A DNA stretch of 64,000 nt from contig VGDP01000009.1 in NCBI GenBank assembly GCA_016869675.1, forward strand, positions 1 through 64,000. Direction: 5' to 3'. The notes beneath the pieces are model-generated. The model was not told the origin of the DNA, did not search any database, and was given only the letters and a program-made list of their open reading frames with translations. A program made the translations under genes and the position numbers. Within the stretch, counting starts at the first letter, position 1. Every line of letters starts with the position of its first letter. Below, in pieces: positions 19,836 to 31,076 of the stretch. This DNA is from Alphaproteobacteria bacterium. Its GTDB lineage: Bacteria > Pseudomonadota > Alphaproteobacteria > SP197.

Positions 19836-20302
19836 ACCAGGCGCCGCAGCGCCGCGCGCAGCGTGCGCGCCAGATCGCCCCGCTCGGACGACATCAGGAA
19901 GCCGCCCACGGTCACGCCGCGGCCATGGGAGACCAGCCGGAGCTGGCTGTCGTGGCGCACCGGGTCGTCGATCTCGACCCGCAGCCAATGCGGCGGAGCG
20001 ATGCGCACGTCGTCCACCCGGCCCCACGGATCGACGCGGCGGACGACCAGCTCGTGCTCGGTCAGGCGCAGGCGCTCGGTACGCCGCGCGCTGAGCATCG
20101 AGAGCTTGAGCGCGCCGTAGAGCAGCGCCACGTCCAACCCGAAGAACCCGGCGACGGGCCACGCCCCGATCAGCCAGAAGCCGACTCCCAGGGCCGCGCA
20201 CGCCACGCCGAACGCGCCGACCAGCAGGCGCAGACCGAGCGGCGTGAGCGAGCGGTGCGGCCGCAGCACGGCGTCGAACAGCGGAGCCGCCATTGTGGTC
20301 AT
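19805..20302 (-). CDS. DUF2244 integral membrane protein
   Basis: A 165-residue inner-membrane protein of the DUF2244 family, common beside nth and cytochrome genes in alphaproteobacteria; function unknown. Two adjacent hydrophobic segments (about residues 23-43 and 46-66: LRLLVGAFGVACAALGVGF, then AGFFGLDVALLYGALKL) follow the typical opener FDAVLRPHRSLTPLGL. A soluble beta-rich domain then ends with the family motif GRGVTVGGFLMSSERGDLA. It is divergent from nth (35-bp gap) and converges on dapB. Confidence 0.88.
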   Translation of the reverse strand: MTTMAAPLFDAVLRPHRSLTPLGLRLLVGAFGVACAALGVGFWLIGAWPVAGFFGLDVALLYGALKLSMLSARRTERLRLTEHELVVRRVDPWGRVDDVRIAPPHWLRVEIDDPVRHDSQLRLVSHGRGVTVGGFLMSSERGDLARTLRAALRRLVQSPSTSFMA

Positions 20303-20337
20303 GGCCCGATCATAACGGGCCGCCTAAAATCGTCACC

Positions 20338-20973
20338 ATGAAACCCGCCGCGATCGACCACGTCTTCGCCCGGCTCGCCGAACGGATCCCGGCACCCGAG
20401 ACCGAACTGGAATACGAGGATCCCTTCACCCTGCTCGTCGCCGTGGTGCTGTCGGCCCAGGCGACCGACAAGAGCGTGAATGCCGCCACGCCCGCCCTGT
20501 TCAAGGCGGCGCCGACACCGGCGGCCATGGTGGCGCTGGGGGTGGATGGCGTGAAGCCGCTGATCGCCACCATCGGGCTCTACAACACCAAGGCCAGGAA
20601 CGTGGTCGCGCTGTCCCAGGCGCTGATCGATCGCCACGGCGGGCGGGTGCCCGAACGGCGCGAGGATCTGGAGAAACTGCCCGGGGTCGGGCGCAAGACC
20701 GCCTCGGTCGTGCTGAACGCGGCGTTCGGCCAGCCGACCATCGCGGTCGACACCCACGTCTTCCGTGTTGCCAACCGCACCGGTCTAGCGCCCGGGAAGA
20801 CACCGTTGGCGGTCGAGCTGGCGCTAGAGAAGAAGGTCCCGGCCGCCTGGAAGCGCCACGCCCATCACTGGCTGATCCTGCACGGCCGCTACACGTGCCT
20901 GGCGCGCAAGCCCAAGTGCGCGGACTGCGTCATCGCCGACCTGTGCCGCTACAAGGCGAAGACCGCCGCCTGA
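20338..20973 (+). CDS. nth: Endonuclease III
   Basis: DNA glycosylase/AP lyase for oxidised pyrimidines. 211 residues from ATG 20338. The helix-hairpin-helix motif LPGVGRKTASVVL holds the catalytic Lys 120, and VDTHVFRVANR holds the catalytic Asp 138. A C-terminal [4Fe-4S] cluster is formed by Cys 187, 194, 197 and 203 (CLARKPKCADCVIADLC). All catalytic residues are present. A small hairpin follows the stop. Confidence 0.97.
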   Translation: MKPAAIDHVFARLAERIPAPETELEYEDPFTLLVAVVLSAQATDKSVNAATPALFKAAPTPAAMVALGVDGVKPLIATIGLYNTKARNVVALSQALIDRHGGRVPERREDLEKLPGVGRKTASVVLNAAFGQPTIAVDTHVFRVANRTGLAPGKTPLAVELALEKKVPAAWKRHAHHWLILHGRYTCLARKPKCADCVIADLCRYKAKTAA

Positions 20974-20985
20974 CCTCCTCCATCT

Positions 20986-21005
20986 GAGGTGTCCACGGGC
21001 ACCTC
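20986..21005 (+). terminator. Small hairpin after nth
   Basis: GAGGTG (20986-20991) and CACCTC (21000-21005) form a 6-bp stem with an 8-base loop 13 bp after the nth stop; a short TTTA follows at 21011. It is a weak terminator candidate. Confidence 0.3.
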
Positions 21006-21120
21006 GAGGCTTTACGCGCCCTTAATGGCGCGCGACGCATTGTCGCCTGCGACAACCCTTCGGGCGCGGGCAGGACCGCGCCGGACGGGCCCCATGACCC
21101 CCTCGCCCCAGGAGCTGACC

Positions 21121-21302
21121 ATGATTCCTGTCCGTACCCTGACGGTCGCGATCGTCACGCCACTGCCCTTCGTTACGCGGAGTATCACCTGGGCATTGAG
21201 GATGGCTGCTAAGAGGCCAAGCTGGTCGCCGCCAACGGCGACAAGCTGGAGGTCTACCTCGATCCGATCTCGGGCGAGGTGGTGAAGACGGTCGCCGACT
21301 GA
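21121..21302 (+). pseudogene. Truncated PepSY-domain protein remnant
   Basis: Remains of a small secreted PepSY protein. ATG 21121, after an AGGAGCT ribosome site, opens a hydrophobic start in one frame. The recognisable domain end lies in another: RYAEYHLGIEDGC, then TAA at 21210-21212, then EAKLVAANGDKLEVYLDPIS and a TGA at 21300-21302. PepSY relatives usually read DGCYEVEV here, so the TAA probably replaced a Tyr codon. Start and domain differ in frame and the whole is about 60 codons rather than about 100, so a deletion removed the middle. It lies just before a sensor kinase, as small PepSY genes often do. Confidence 0.6.
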
Positions 21303-21330
21303 CCCCGCCTTCGGGTCGCGGCCGCCGACC

Positions 21331-24037
<2,707 letters not shown>

Positions 24038-24061
24038 TGTGTCGTACCAGAGGGCCGCTGG

Positions 24062-24826
24062 CTATGTCGAAGCCGGCGCCTTGCCCGGGCCGTGGACCAG
24101 GTGGGCGAAAAACGCGACGCCGACGATCGGGCCGACGAAGTTGAGCACCGGCAGGGTCATCAGGAACGCGATCGCGGCGCCCGCCACGATCCAGCGCCAG
24201 CGCGCGGCGCGCCAGCGCGCCACCGCCGCCTGGCCGACCTCGCGGCGGTAGACCACCGCCTCGAAGTACTCGCGCCCGAACAGATAGCCGTTGACCAGGT
24301 AGAACATCACGATGTTGAGCGGCGGCAGGAACGACAGCGCGATGTAGAACGGCAGCGCCAACAGGTTCACACCGATGACCATGGCGGTCAGGTTGAAGCC
24401 GGCTGCGATGGCCTGGCGGAAGCTCTGGCTGGGCGCCGGCAGGGCTGGGTAGTGCAGCGCCTCGACCGCGTCGACCACCTTGTCGAGGAACAGGCCCGCG
24501 ACGTTCTGCGCCACGACGACGAAACCGAGCCACAGGACGGCGATGAACAGCAATATGCCGAGCACGCCGATCAGCGCCTCGAGCAGCCAGACGATGCCGT
24601 CGACCAACCACTCGGCCGGGGCACCCAGCCAGCCCAGGCCGAAATCGGCGCCCATCCACGATCCCACGTCGACGCCGGTCCACGCCCACCAAAGCAAGGC
24701 TCCGATCACCACGTAGACCAGGCCGCTGATCATCGCGACCAGCGCCACGATGCCGCGCACGCGGGGCTCCAGGATGTCGCCAAGGGCGAGGCCGAAGGCG
24801 CGGATCATCGGCGGCCGTGCGCTCAA
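24062..24826 (-). CDS. EI24/CysZ-like integral membrane protein
   Basis: A 254-residue multi-pass inner-membrane protein of the EI24 (CysZ-like) family. It opens with IRAFGLALGDILEP, then a long hydrophobic helix, a Trp/Gly-rich periplasmic stretch, a pair of helices from WLLEALIGVLGILLFIAVLW, the segment ALSFLPPLNIVMFYLVNGYL with GREYFE, and a last helix ending near FAHLVHG. CysZ of E. coli is a sulfate permease; alphaproteobacterial members are untested. It starts inside the stop of the amidase (4-bp overlap), so the pair is coupled. Met 7 is an alternative start. Confidence 0.85.
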   Translation of the reverse strand: MSARPPMIRAFGLALGDILEPRVRGIVALVAMISGLVYVVIGALLWWAWTGVDVGSWMGADFGLGWLGAPAEWLVDGIVWLLEALIGVLGILLFIAVLWLGFVVVAQNVAGLFLDKVVDAVEALHYPALPAPSQSFRQAIAAGFNLTAMVIGVNLLALPFYIALSFLPPLNIVMFYLVNGYLFGREYFEAVVYRREVGQAAVARWRAARWRWIVAGAAIAFLMTLPVLNFVGPIVGVAFFAHLVHGPGKAPAST

Positions 24827-26238
24827 CTCGGGTCGAGCGGCACGCGGTCGGCCAGCCCGGTCGCGTCCTCGAACAGCCTGGCGGCGGCGAGGACGCGCGC
24901 CTCAGCGCGCGGCGGGCCGACGATCTGCAGGCCGATGGGCAGGCCGGTCGCCGTGAAGCCGCACGGCACCGAGATCGCCGGGCAGCCGGCGAGCGTGATC
25001 GCGCCGGGCAGGATCAGCCAGTCCACGTAGTTGTCGAAGCGCCGGCCGTCGACCTCGGTCACCCAGGGGATGGTCTTGTCGAACGGCGGCACCATGGCCG
25101 CGGGCGTGACCAGCAGGTCGTAGGTCTTGAAGAACGCGAACACCCGGTGGAACAGCGCGCCGCGCTCGCGCTCGGCCCGGCCGATCGCCTCGACCGACAG
25201 CGTCTGGCCCTTCTCGATGTTCCAGATGATCTCGGGCTTCAGCTTGTCCCGGTGGTTGGCGTACTCAGCCGCCATGCTCATGGCGAATCCGGCGGCGCGC
25301 AGTGTCTGGAAGATCGCGTCAGCGCCCGAGAAATCGGGGCACGCCGCGTCCAGCCTGGCGCCCATGGCCTCGAACCGGCGCGCCGCCTCGGCGCACACCC
25401 GGCGCACCTCGGGGTCGATCGGCAGGAAGCCGAGATCGGGGCTGAAGGCGACGCGCTTGGGCGGCCGCGCCTTGGCCACCGCCGCCTGGAACGACGTGGC
25501 GGGACGCGGCAGCGAGCGCGGGTCCTCGGGCACCTCGCCGACCATGGCATCCAACATCAGGGCACAATCGCCCACGTTGCGCGCCATGGGCCCGGCCACC
25601 GACATCATGCCGAACGGCATGCCTTCGGGCCCGGTGGGCACGCGGCCCGACGACGGCCGGAAGCCGATCACGCCGCAGAACGAGGCCGGCGTGCGCAAAC
25701 TGCCGCCGAGGTCCGAGCCGGTGGCCAGCCACACCTGCCCGGCGGCGAGCGCCGCGGCCGAGCCGCCCGAGGACCCGGCGCATGTCTTCGACAGGTCCCA
25801 CGGGTTGCCGGTGACGCCGAACACCTGGTTGTAGGTCTGGGCGCCGGCGCCGAATTCGGGCGTGTTCGACTTGCCCACCACGATGGCGCCGTTGGCCTCG
25901 AGCATCTCGACCAGGATGTCGGAGCGTTCAGGCACCACGTCGGCGTAGATCGGCGAGCCCTGGGTGGTGCGCACGCCGGCCACGGCATCCAGATCTTTGA
26001 CCGCGATGGGCAGGCCGTGCAGCGCCGCCGCGCCACGGCCCTTGGGCGCCTTGCCCGCCATCATGCGCCGGGCGTGGTCGCGCGCGCGGCCCAGGCAGAG
26101 CGTCGGCATGGCGTTGAGCGGACGATCGGTGGCGGCGATGCGCTTCTCGGCCGCATCGATCAGGTCGAGCGGCGTCACCTCGCCCTTCTTGAGCAGGGCG
26201 ACGGCGGCGCGCGCGGTCAGGCAATGGAGCTCGGTCAT
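24823..26238 (-). CDS. Amidase-signature family hydrolase
   Basis: A 471-residue amidase-signature enzyme, cleaving an amide of unknown identity. The Ser-cisSer-Lys triad is present: Lys in LPIAVKDLDAV, cis-Ser in TCAGSSGGSAAALAAG, and the nucleophile Ser in ATGSDLGGSLRTPA. The C-terminus has AGCPAISVPCGFT and GLPIGLQIVGPP. It resembles aryl/acylamidases more than GatA, and no gatB or gatC is near. I chose ATG 26238 over the GTG three codons upstream. It is coupled to the EI24-like gene downstream. Confidence 0.93.
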   Translation of the reverse strand: MTELHCLTARAAVALLKKGEVTPLDLIDAAEKRIAATDRPLNAMPTLCLGRARDHARRMMAGKAPKGRGAAALHGLPIAVKDLDAVAGVRTTQGSPIYADVVPERSDILVEMLEANGAIVVGKSNTPEFGAGAQTYNQVFGVTGNPWDLSKTCAGSSGGSAAALAAGQVWLATGSDLGGSLRTPASFCGVIGFRPSSGRVPTGPEGMPFGMMSVAGPMARNVGDCALMLDAMVGEVPEDPRSLPRPATSFQAAVAKARPPKRVAFSPDLGFLPIDPEVRRVCAEAARRFEAMGARLDAACPDFSGADAIFQTLRAAGFAMSMAAEYANHRDKLKPEIIWNIEKGQTLSVEAIGRAERERGALFHRVFAFFKTYDLLVTPAAMVPPFDKTIPWVTEVDGRRFDNYVDWLILPGAITLAGCPAISVPCGFTATGLPIGLQIVGPPRAEARVLAAARLFEDATGLADRVPLDPS

Positions 26239-26326
26239 GGCGCGCACTATGGGAGGGCGGTCCGTCGCCGTCCACCCCGAACGATGCTAGCGTGCGCCCC
26301 TGACACTCGACGAATTTCGGCGATCG

Positions 26327-26596
26327 ATGGATGGCGCGGCGCCGCCCGATGGGTTGGACGCGGCGCTGCGCGCGCTGTGGTGGGACGCCAAGGATGACTG
26401 GGCCAAGGCCCACGGCGCGGCACAAGAAGGCAAAGACGCCCGCGCCGAGCGGGTGCACGCCTACCTGCACCGCAAGGAAGGCGACCCGTCCAACGCCCGC
26501 TACTGGTACTCCCGTGCCGGCGTCGAGCCCGCCACGGGCGCGCTGGACGCGGAGTGGCAGGCGCTGGCACGCGCGTTCCTCCGCCCAGCCTCCTGA
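26327..26596 (+). CDS. Small conserved hypothetical protein
   Basis: An 89-residue soluble protein. The core LRALWWDAKDDWAKAHGAA followed by RVHAYLHRKEGD and ARYWYSRAGVEP matches a small protein I recall from many alphaproteobacteria, with a TPR-like helix pair; function unknown. The ATG at 26327 is used here, but the sequence before it (LTLDEFRRS, from a CTG at 26300) also looks like the conserved N-terminus, so a non-ATG upstream start is possible. It is divergent from the amidase and 45 bp before the PfkB kinase. Confidence 0.65.
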   Translation: MDGAAPPDGLDAALRALWWDAKDDWAKAHGAAQEGKDARAERVHAYLHRKEGDPSNARYWYSRAGVEPATGALDAEWQALARAFLRPAS

Positions 26597-26641
26597 CGCA
26601 TCGCTTGCCCCTGCGCACGGCTGCGCCTACAACCTCGCGCC

Positions 26642-27637
26642 ATGGAAAGCTCCCGCATCGACGTTCTGGGCATCGGCAACGCCATCGTCGACGTGCTGGT
26701 GCGCATCAACGACGACTTCCTGACCGACCGCGACCTCGCCAAGGGATCGATGCAGCTGATCGACGCCGACCGCGCGCTGGCGCTTTACGGCGCGATCGGC
26801 GGGGCGACCGAGGTCTCGGGCGGTTCGGCGGCCAACACCGTGGTCGGCGTCTCGGCGCTGGGCGGGGCCGCCACCTATATCGGCAAGGTGGGCGACGACG
26901 AACTCGGCCGCTTCTTCGCCAAGGACCTGCGCGCCGCCGGCGTCGCCTTCCACACGCGGCCCACGACCGACGGCGCGCCTACGGCACGGTCCTTCGTGCT
27001 GGTCAGCCCGGACGCCCAGCGCACCATGTGCACGTTCCTCGGCGCCTCGGTGGGGATCGAGCCGGACGATGTGATCGAAGCGGATGTCGCCGCCGCGCGC
27101 GTCGTCTACCTGGAAGGCTACCTGTGGGACGCGCCGCGCGCGTGCGCGACCTTCGCCCGGGCGGCCGCGCTGGCGCGCCAGCACTGCCGGCGTGTGGCCT
27201 TCACGCTCTCGGACCCGTTCTGCGTCGCGCGCCACCGCGAGGATTTCCTGCGCCTGGTGCGCGAGGACGTGGACATCCTGTTCGCCAACGAGGCGGAGAT
27301 CACCGCGCTCTACCAGGTAGACGACTTCGACCATGCCCTGCAGCGCGTGCGCGGCCACTGCGACATCGCCGCCCTGACGCGCAGCGAGCGTGGTTCGGTG
27401 GTGCTGTCGCGGGCCGAGGTGCACATGATCGACGCCCATCCGGCGGGCGCGGTCGTCGATACCACCGGCGCCGGCGATCTGTACGCCGGCGGCTTCCTGG
27501 CCGGGCTGACGGCGGGGCGCGACTTGGGCACGTGCGGCCGGCTGGGCAGCCTGGCGGCCGGCGAGGTGATCGGCCACCTGGGCGCACGCCCCGCGGCGGA
27601 CCTGGCGGCGCTGGCGGCACCGTTGCTGCGCCCATGA
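26642..27637 (+). CDS. PfkB-family sugar/nucleoside kinase (adenosine kinase-like)
   Basis: A 331-residue ribokinase-fold kinase. The N-terminus VLGIGNAIVDVLVRINDDFL and the substrate-side motif GGSAANTVVGVSALGG are typical of the adenosine-kinase-like branch, as is GKVGDDELGRFFAKDL. The C-terminal PfkB signature VVDTTGAGDLYAGGFL contains the catalytic Asp. Adenosine salvage to AMP is the likely role, not proven. It overlaps the next gene by 4 bp (ATGA), opening a three-gene run with the flavin-reductase-like and CDF-like genes. Confidence 0.92.
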   Translation: MESSRIDVLGIGNAIVDVLVRINDDFLTDRDLAKGSMQLIDADRALALYGAIGGATEVSGGSAANTVVGVSALGGAATYIGKVGDDELGRFFAKDLRAAGVAFHTRPTTDGAPTARSFVLVSPDAQRTMCTFLGASVGIEPDDVIEADVAAARVVYLEGYLWDAPRACATFARAAALARQHCRRVAFTLSDPFCVARHREDFLRLVREDVDILFANEAEITALYQVDDFDHALQRVRGHCDIAALTRSERGSVVLSRAEVHMIDAHPAGAVVDTTGAGDLYAGGFLAGLTAGRDLGTCGRLGSLAAGEVIGHLGARPAADLAALAAPLLRP

Positions 27638-28254
27638 TCTTCTACGAACCCGCGACGCGCGACCGCCGCCTGCTGCCCCACGACCCGTTCAAGGCGCTGG
27701 TGGCACCGCGCCCGATCGGCTGGATCTCCACGGTCAACGCCGAGGGCCGCGCCAACTTGGCGCCGTTCAGCTTCTTCAACGCGGTGGCGAGCGAGCCGCC
27801 CATGGTGATGTACTGCACGGGCGGCGCCGCGTCGGCCGACCGCGTCAAGGACAGCCAACGCAACGCCCAGGCGACCGGCGAGTTCGTGGTCAACATCGTG
27901 CCCTTCGCCCTGAAGGAGGCGATGAGCGACACTTCGGCCACGCTGCCGCCCGAGATCGACGAGTTCGAGAAGGTCGGCCTGGCCAGGCTGCCCTCGCGCC
28001 TGGTGCGGCCGCCGCGCGTGGCCGGCGCGCCGGCGCACTTGGAGTGCCGGACCGAGCGGGTCCTGTCCCTGCCGACCATGCCGGGCACCGCGCCCAACTT
28101 CATGACCATCGGCTTCGTCGTCGGCGTGCACATCGACCCTTCGTGCATCGTCGAGGGACGGGTGGACGTGCGCCGCTACCGCCCGGTCGCCCGGCTCGGC
28201 TATTTCGACTACACGGCGGTCGACGACGTCTTCGCCATGACGATGCCGCCCTGA
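27634..28254 (+). CDS. Flavin-reductase-like FMN-binding protein
   Basis: A 206-residue protein of the flavin reductase-like split-barrel family. FMN-binding landmarks are VAPRPIGWISTVNAEGRANL, APFSFFNAVASEPPMVMYC and GEFVVNIVPFALKEAM. This subgroup is often annotated only as flavin reductase; its partner enzyme is unknown. ATG 27634 overlaps the stop of the PfkB gene, and its own stop overlaps the next ATG by one base (TGATG), so the three are translated as a unit. Confidence 0.88.
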   Translation: MIFYEPATRDRRLLPHDPFKALVAPRPIGWISTVNAEGRANLAPFSFFNAVASEPPMVMYCTGGAASADRVKDSQRNAQATGEFVVNIVPFALKEAMSDTSATLPPEIDEFEKVGLARLPSRLVRPPRVAGAPAHLECRTERVLSLPTMPGTAPNFMTIGFVVGVHIDPSCIVEGRVDVRRYRPVARLGYFDYTAVDDVFAMTMPP

Positions 28255-28832
28255 TGGCGTCGTTCCGGGCGGCCGTCTGTTTCGTCGCGGCGGCCAATCT
28301 GAGCTACTTCGGCGTCGAGTTCGCGGCGGCTCTGGCCATCGGATCGGTCGCGCTGTTCGCCGACAGCATCGATTTTCTCGAGGACGCGGCGGTCAACCTG
28401 CTGATCCTGCTGGCGCTGGGGTGGAGCGCGCGGCAGCGCGCCCGCCTCGGCATGGTGCTGGCGGGCCTGTTGCTGGCGCCGGCCGTGGCGACGCTGTGGA
28501 CCGCGTGGCACAAGCTGGGCACACCGCTGCCGCCGGATCCCTTGTCGCTGAGCCTGGTCGGCCTGGGGGCGCTGGCGGTCAACCTGACCTGCGCCCTCGT
28601 CCTGGCCCGCCATCGGCGGAATAGCACCAGCCTAGCGCGCGCGGCGTTCCTGTCGGCGCGCAACGACGCCGTGGCCAACCTGGCGATCATGGGCACCGGC
28701 CCCGTCACCGCCTGGACGGGCTCGGCCTGGCCCGATCTGGCGGTCGGCCTGGCGATCGCCGCGCTCAACGCCGACGCCGCCCGCGAGGTCTGGCAGGCGG
28801 CGCGCGCCGAGGGCCGCGCGGCCAAACCCTGA
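28254..28832 (+). CDS. Short cation-diffusion-facilitator-like membrane protein
   Basis: A 192-residue membrane protein resembling the transmembrane half of cation efflux (CDF) proteins. The motif ANLSYFGVEFAAALAIGSVA with ALFADSIDFLEDAAVNLLI parallels the first two CDF helices and their metal-site Asp pair; SARNDAVANLAIM parallels the HxxxD helix, but with Asn-Asp where His is usual. The cytoplasmic C-terminal domain of true CDFs is absent. This short form is common in alphaproteobacteria and may transport Co/Zn/Cd (inference). It closes the PfkB unit. Confidence 0.75.
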   Translation: MASFRAAVCFVAAANLSYFGVEFAAALAIGSVALFADSIDFLEDAAVNLLILLALGWSARQRARLGMVLAGLLLAPAVATLWTAWHKLGTPLPPDPLSLSLVGLGALAVNLTCALVLARHRRNSTSLARAAFLSARNDAVANLAIMGTGPVTAWTGSAWPDLAVGLAIAALNADAAREVWQAARAEGRAAKP

Positions 28833-28920
28833 CGCGATCAAGGGCATTGACCGGGCTGAGGCCCCGGACCATGCTCCGGCCATTCCACGACCCTTCCCGA
28901 TCCTGATCGGAGTCACGTTC

Positions 28921-30039
28921 ATGCTCATCGGAGTGCCCAAGGAAATCAAGAACCACGAGTACCGGGTCGGTTTGACCCCGACGAGCGTGCGCGAGCTGGT
29001 GCACCACGGTCACAAGGTCATCGTGCAGAAGGGCGCGGGCAAGGAGATCGGGCTGGTGGACAAGGCCTACGTGGTGGCCGGCGCCTCCATTGTGGACACC
29101 GCCGAGGAGATCTTTGCCAAGGCCGAGATGGTGGTGAAGGTCAAGGAACCGCAGCCAAGCGAATGCTCGATGCTGCGCCCCGGCCAGGTTCTGTTCACCT
29201 ACCTGCATCTGGCGCCGGACCCCGAGCAGACCAAGCTGCTGGTCGCCTCGGGCGCCATCGGCATCGCCTACGAGACGGTCACCGACCGCAACGGCCGCCT
29301 GCCCCTGCTGGCGCCCATGAGCGAGGTCGCGGGCCGCATGTCGATCCAGGCGGGCGCGCATTGCCTGGAGAAGGCCCAAAAGGGCGCGGGCGTGCTGCTG
29401 GGCGGCGTACCGGGCGTGCAGCCGGCCAAGGTCGTGGTGCTGGGCGGCGGCGTGGTCGGCACCAACGCCGCGCGCATGGCCATTGGCATGGAGGCCGACG
29501 TGGTCATCCTGGACAAGTCGATCGACCGCCTGCGCCAGCTCGATGAGCTGTTCGGGTCGCGACTCGACACGGTCTACGCCACCGTCGACAACATCGAACA
29601 ACATGTGCTGGATGCGGACCTGGTGATCGGCGCGGTGCTGGTACCAGGGGCCTCGGCGCCCAAGCTGGTCACCGAGACGATGGTCAAGGCCATGCGGCTC
29701 GGCTCGGTGCTGGTCGACGTGGCGATCGACCAGGGCGGCTGCTTCGAGACCAGCCGGGCGACAACCCACGCCAAGCCGACTTACATCGTCCACGGCGTCG
29801 TCCACTACTGCGTCGCCAACATGCCGGGTGGCGTCGCGCGCACCTCGACCTTCGCGCTGAACAACGCGACGCTGCCGTTCACGGTGGCGCTGGCCAACAA
29901 GGGCTACAAGAAGGCCCTGGCCGACGACCCGTATCTGCTGGAGGGGCTCAACGTCCACCGCGGCAAGGTCACCTACAAGGCCGTGGCGGACGCGCTGGGC
30001 TACACCCACCAGGACCCGCGCAAGGCCATCGCCGCCTGA
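28921..30039 (+). CDS. ald: Alanine dehydrogenase
   Basis: NAD-dependent, reversible conversion of alanine to pyruvate and ammonia. 372 residues, the normal length. It starts [20 protein letters not shown]. Other landmarks are the catalytic region [14 protein letters not shown] and [16 protein letters not shown], the Rossmann loop [33 protein letters not shown] and [19 protein letters not shown]. It sits alone after an 88-bp gap, and the convergent repeat element at 30060 follows, probably ending its transcript. In a nitrogen-scavenging context it would feed ammonia or balance pyruvate. Confidence 0.98.
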   Translation: MLIGVPKEIKNHEYRVGLTPTSVRELVHHGHKVIVQKGAGKEIGLVDKAYVVAGASIVDTAEEIFAKAEMVVKVKEPQPSECSMLRPGQVLFTYLHLAPDPEQTKLLVASGAIGIAYETVTDRNGRLPLLAPMSEVAGRMSIQAGAHCLEKAQKGAGVLLGGVPGVQPAKVVVLGGGVVGTNAARMAIGMEADVVILDKSIDRLRQLDELFGSRLDTVYATVDNIEQHVLDADLVIGAVLVPGASAPKLVTETMVKAMRLGSVLVDVAIDQGGCFETSRATTHAKPTYIVHGVVHYCVANMPGGVARTSTFALNNATLPFTVALANKGYKKALADDPYLLEGLNVHRGKVTYKAVADALGYTHQDPRKAIAA

Positions 30040-30059
30040 CCGGCGGCGATGCCTCGTTT

Positions 30060-30166
30060 GTCACCCCCGGGCGCCGCATGTACGGCGAGCCGGGGGCCCA
30101 GGGCCATTGCCCGGACTCTGTCCTGCGGAATCCCCGGTTAAGGCCTGCGGTCGGCCCGGGGATGAC
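30060..30166. repeat. Dispersed palindromic repeat, copy A
   Basis: A 107-bp element made of two imperfect stem-loop arms: GTCACCCCCGGGCGCCGC... (30060-30100) and a right arm ending GGCCCGGGGATGAC (30126-30166). It matches copies at 32020 and 42246 in arm sequence, layout and length. It lies between ald and a convergent gene, 21 bp after the ald stop. Confidence 0.85.
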
Positions 30167-30199
30167 GGACAGGGTGACCCCGCTATCCCTGAATCCGCT

Positions 30200-30881
30200 C
30201 TAGGTGCGCTTGGGGCCGAACAGGCGGTCGGCCAGGCCGCCCGCGCCGGCGGGTGGACGCTGGCCGGAACGCTGGCTGCTGGCGATGGCGCGGTCGGTAA
30301 GGCTCGCGAAGTCGAGCGCCTGGGCGGGCGTCGCTTCGGGCGCCGGCCGTTCGGCGTAGGCGGCGAGCCGTGCGAGGTCGGGCGCCGGTGCGGCCGTCGT
30401 CCCCGGCGCCGGACCGCCGAGCCGGGCCTCGAGGCGCGTGAGCGTGGCGCCGAGGCTAGCCATATCCGTCTCGCGTCGCTGGTCGGCTTCGACCATGCGG
30501 GCCATCAGTTCGAGCATCTTGACCTGGCGACTGTCCGCTTCGTCGAGCCGGTGCACCAGCGCGCCGATCTGGGCGGCGGGGCGCAGCATGATCTCGACGT
30601 GCTGGACCAGGCCGTGGAGCGCGTCGGTCAGGCCCGGGCGCGGCCGGCTCGGCGGGGACCAGGGTGCGCTCGGCGGGGACCAGGGTGCGCTCGGCGGCAC
30701 GCTGAACCATGGCACGCAGCGCCTGTTCCCGTTCCTTGACGGTCGCGACACGCCCCGCGAGGTCGGCGGCGGGCTCGGACGTCGTGGCGGTTGAATCCGG
30801 CACGCCCTGGGGCGCGCAGCTGGACAGCTCGGCGTTCGCGGCGGCGGCCAGCACATAGTCGACCCAGGCGCCCATGGTCAT
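30200..30881 (-). pseudogene. Hypothetical coiled-coil-type protein, frameshifted
   Basis: No recognised family. The N-terminal half (from ATG 30881 or 30875: GAWVDYVLAAAANAELSSC, then VATVKEREQALRAMVQ) is in one frame. The C-terminal half (TDALHGLVQHVEIMLRPA, heptad-like, to LADRLFGPKRT, TAG at 30200) is in the next frame. The switch must fall near 30620-30655, at the downstream edge of a 21-bp tandem duplication encoding ERTLVPA twice. If repaired, the product would be about 225 residues, with helical coiled coil in the middle and a proline/alanine-rich tail. The indel beside a fresh duplication suggests mutation or an assembly error at the repeat. Confidence 0.5.
30650..30691 (-). repeat. 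Exact 21-bp tandem duplication
   Basis: Two identical 21-bp units (30650-30670 and 30671-30691) encode ERTLVPA twice on the minus strand. The unit keeps frame, but the reading frame of the host gene is lost just downstream. Confidence 0.95.
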
Positions 30882-31076
30882 GCGCCGGCGCCGCGCGGCC
30901 TTGGCCTCGCGCGCGCCTCGCGCGATACACCACGGATCGACCAGGGATTACGTTCGTCGGACACGAGGAGTCGCTTGTAGTGCACGCGTGTTATACAGGC
31001 TCGCCCCGCCGCGCGGGAGCGTTAGCGAATCGCGGCCCTGGCGCTGGACGCGCCACGACCCTATCCTGAGCGCTCC

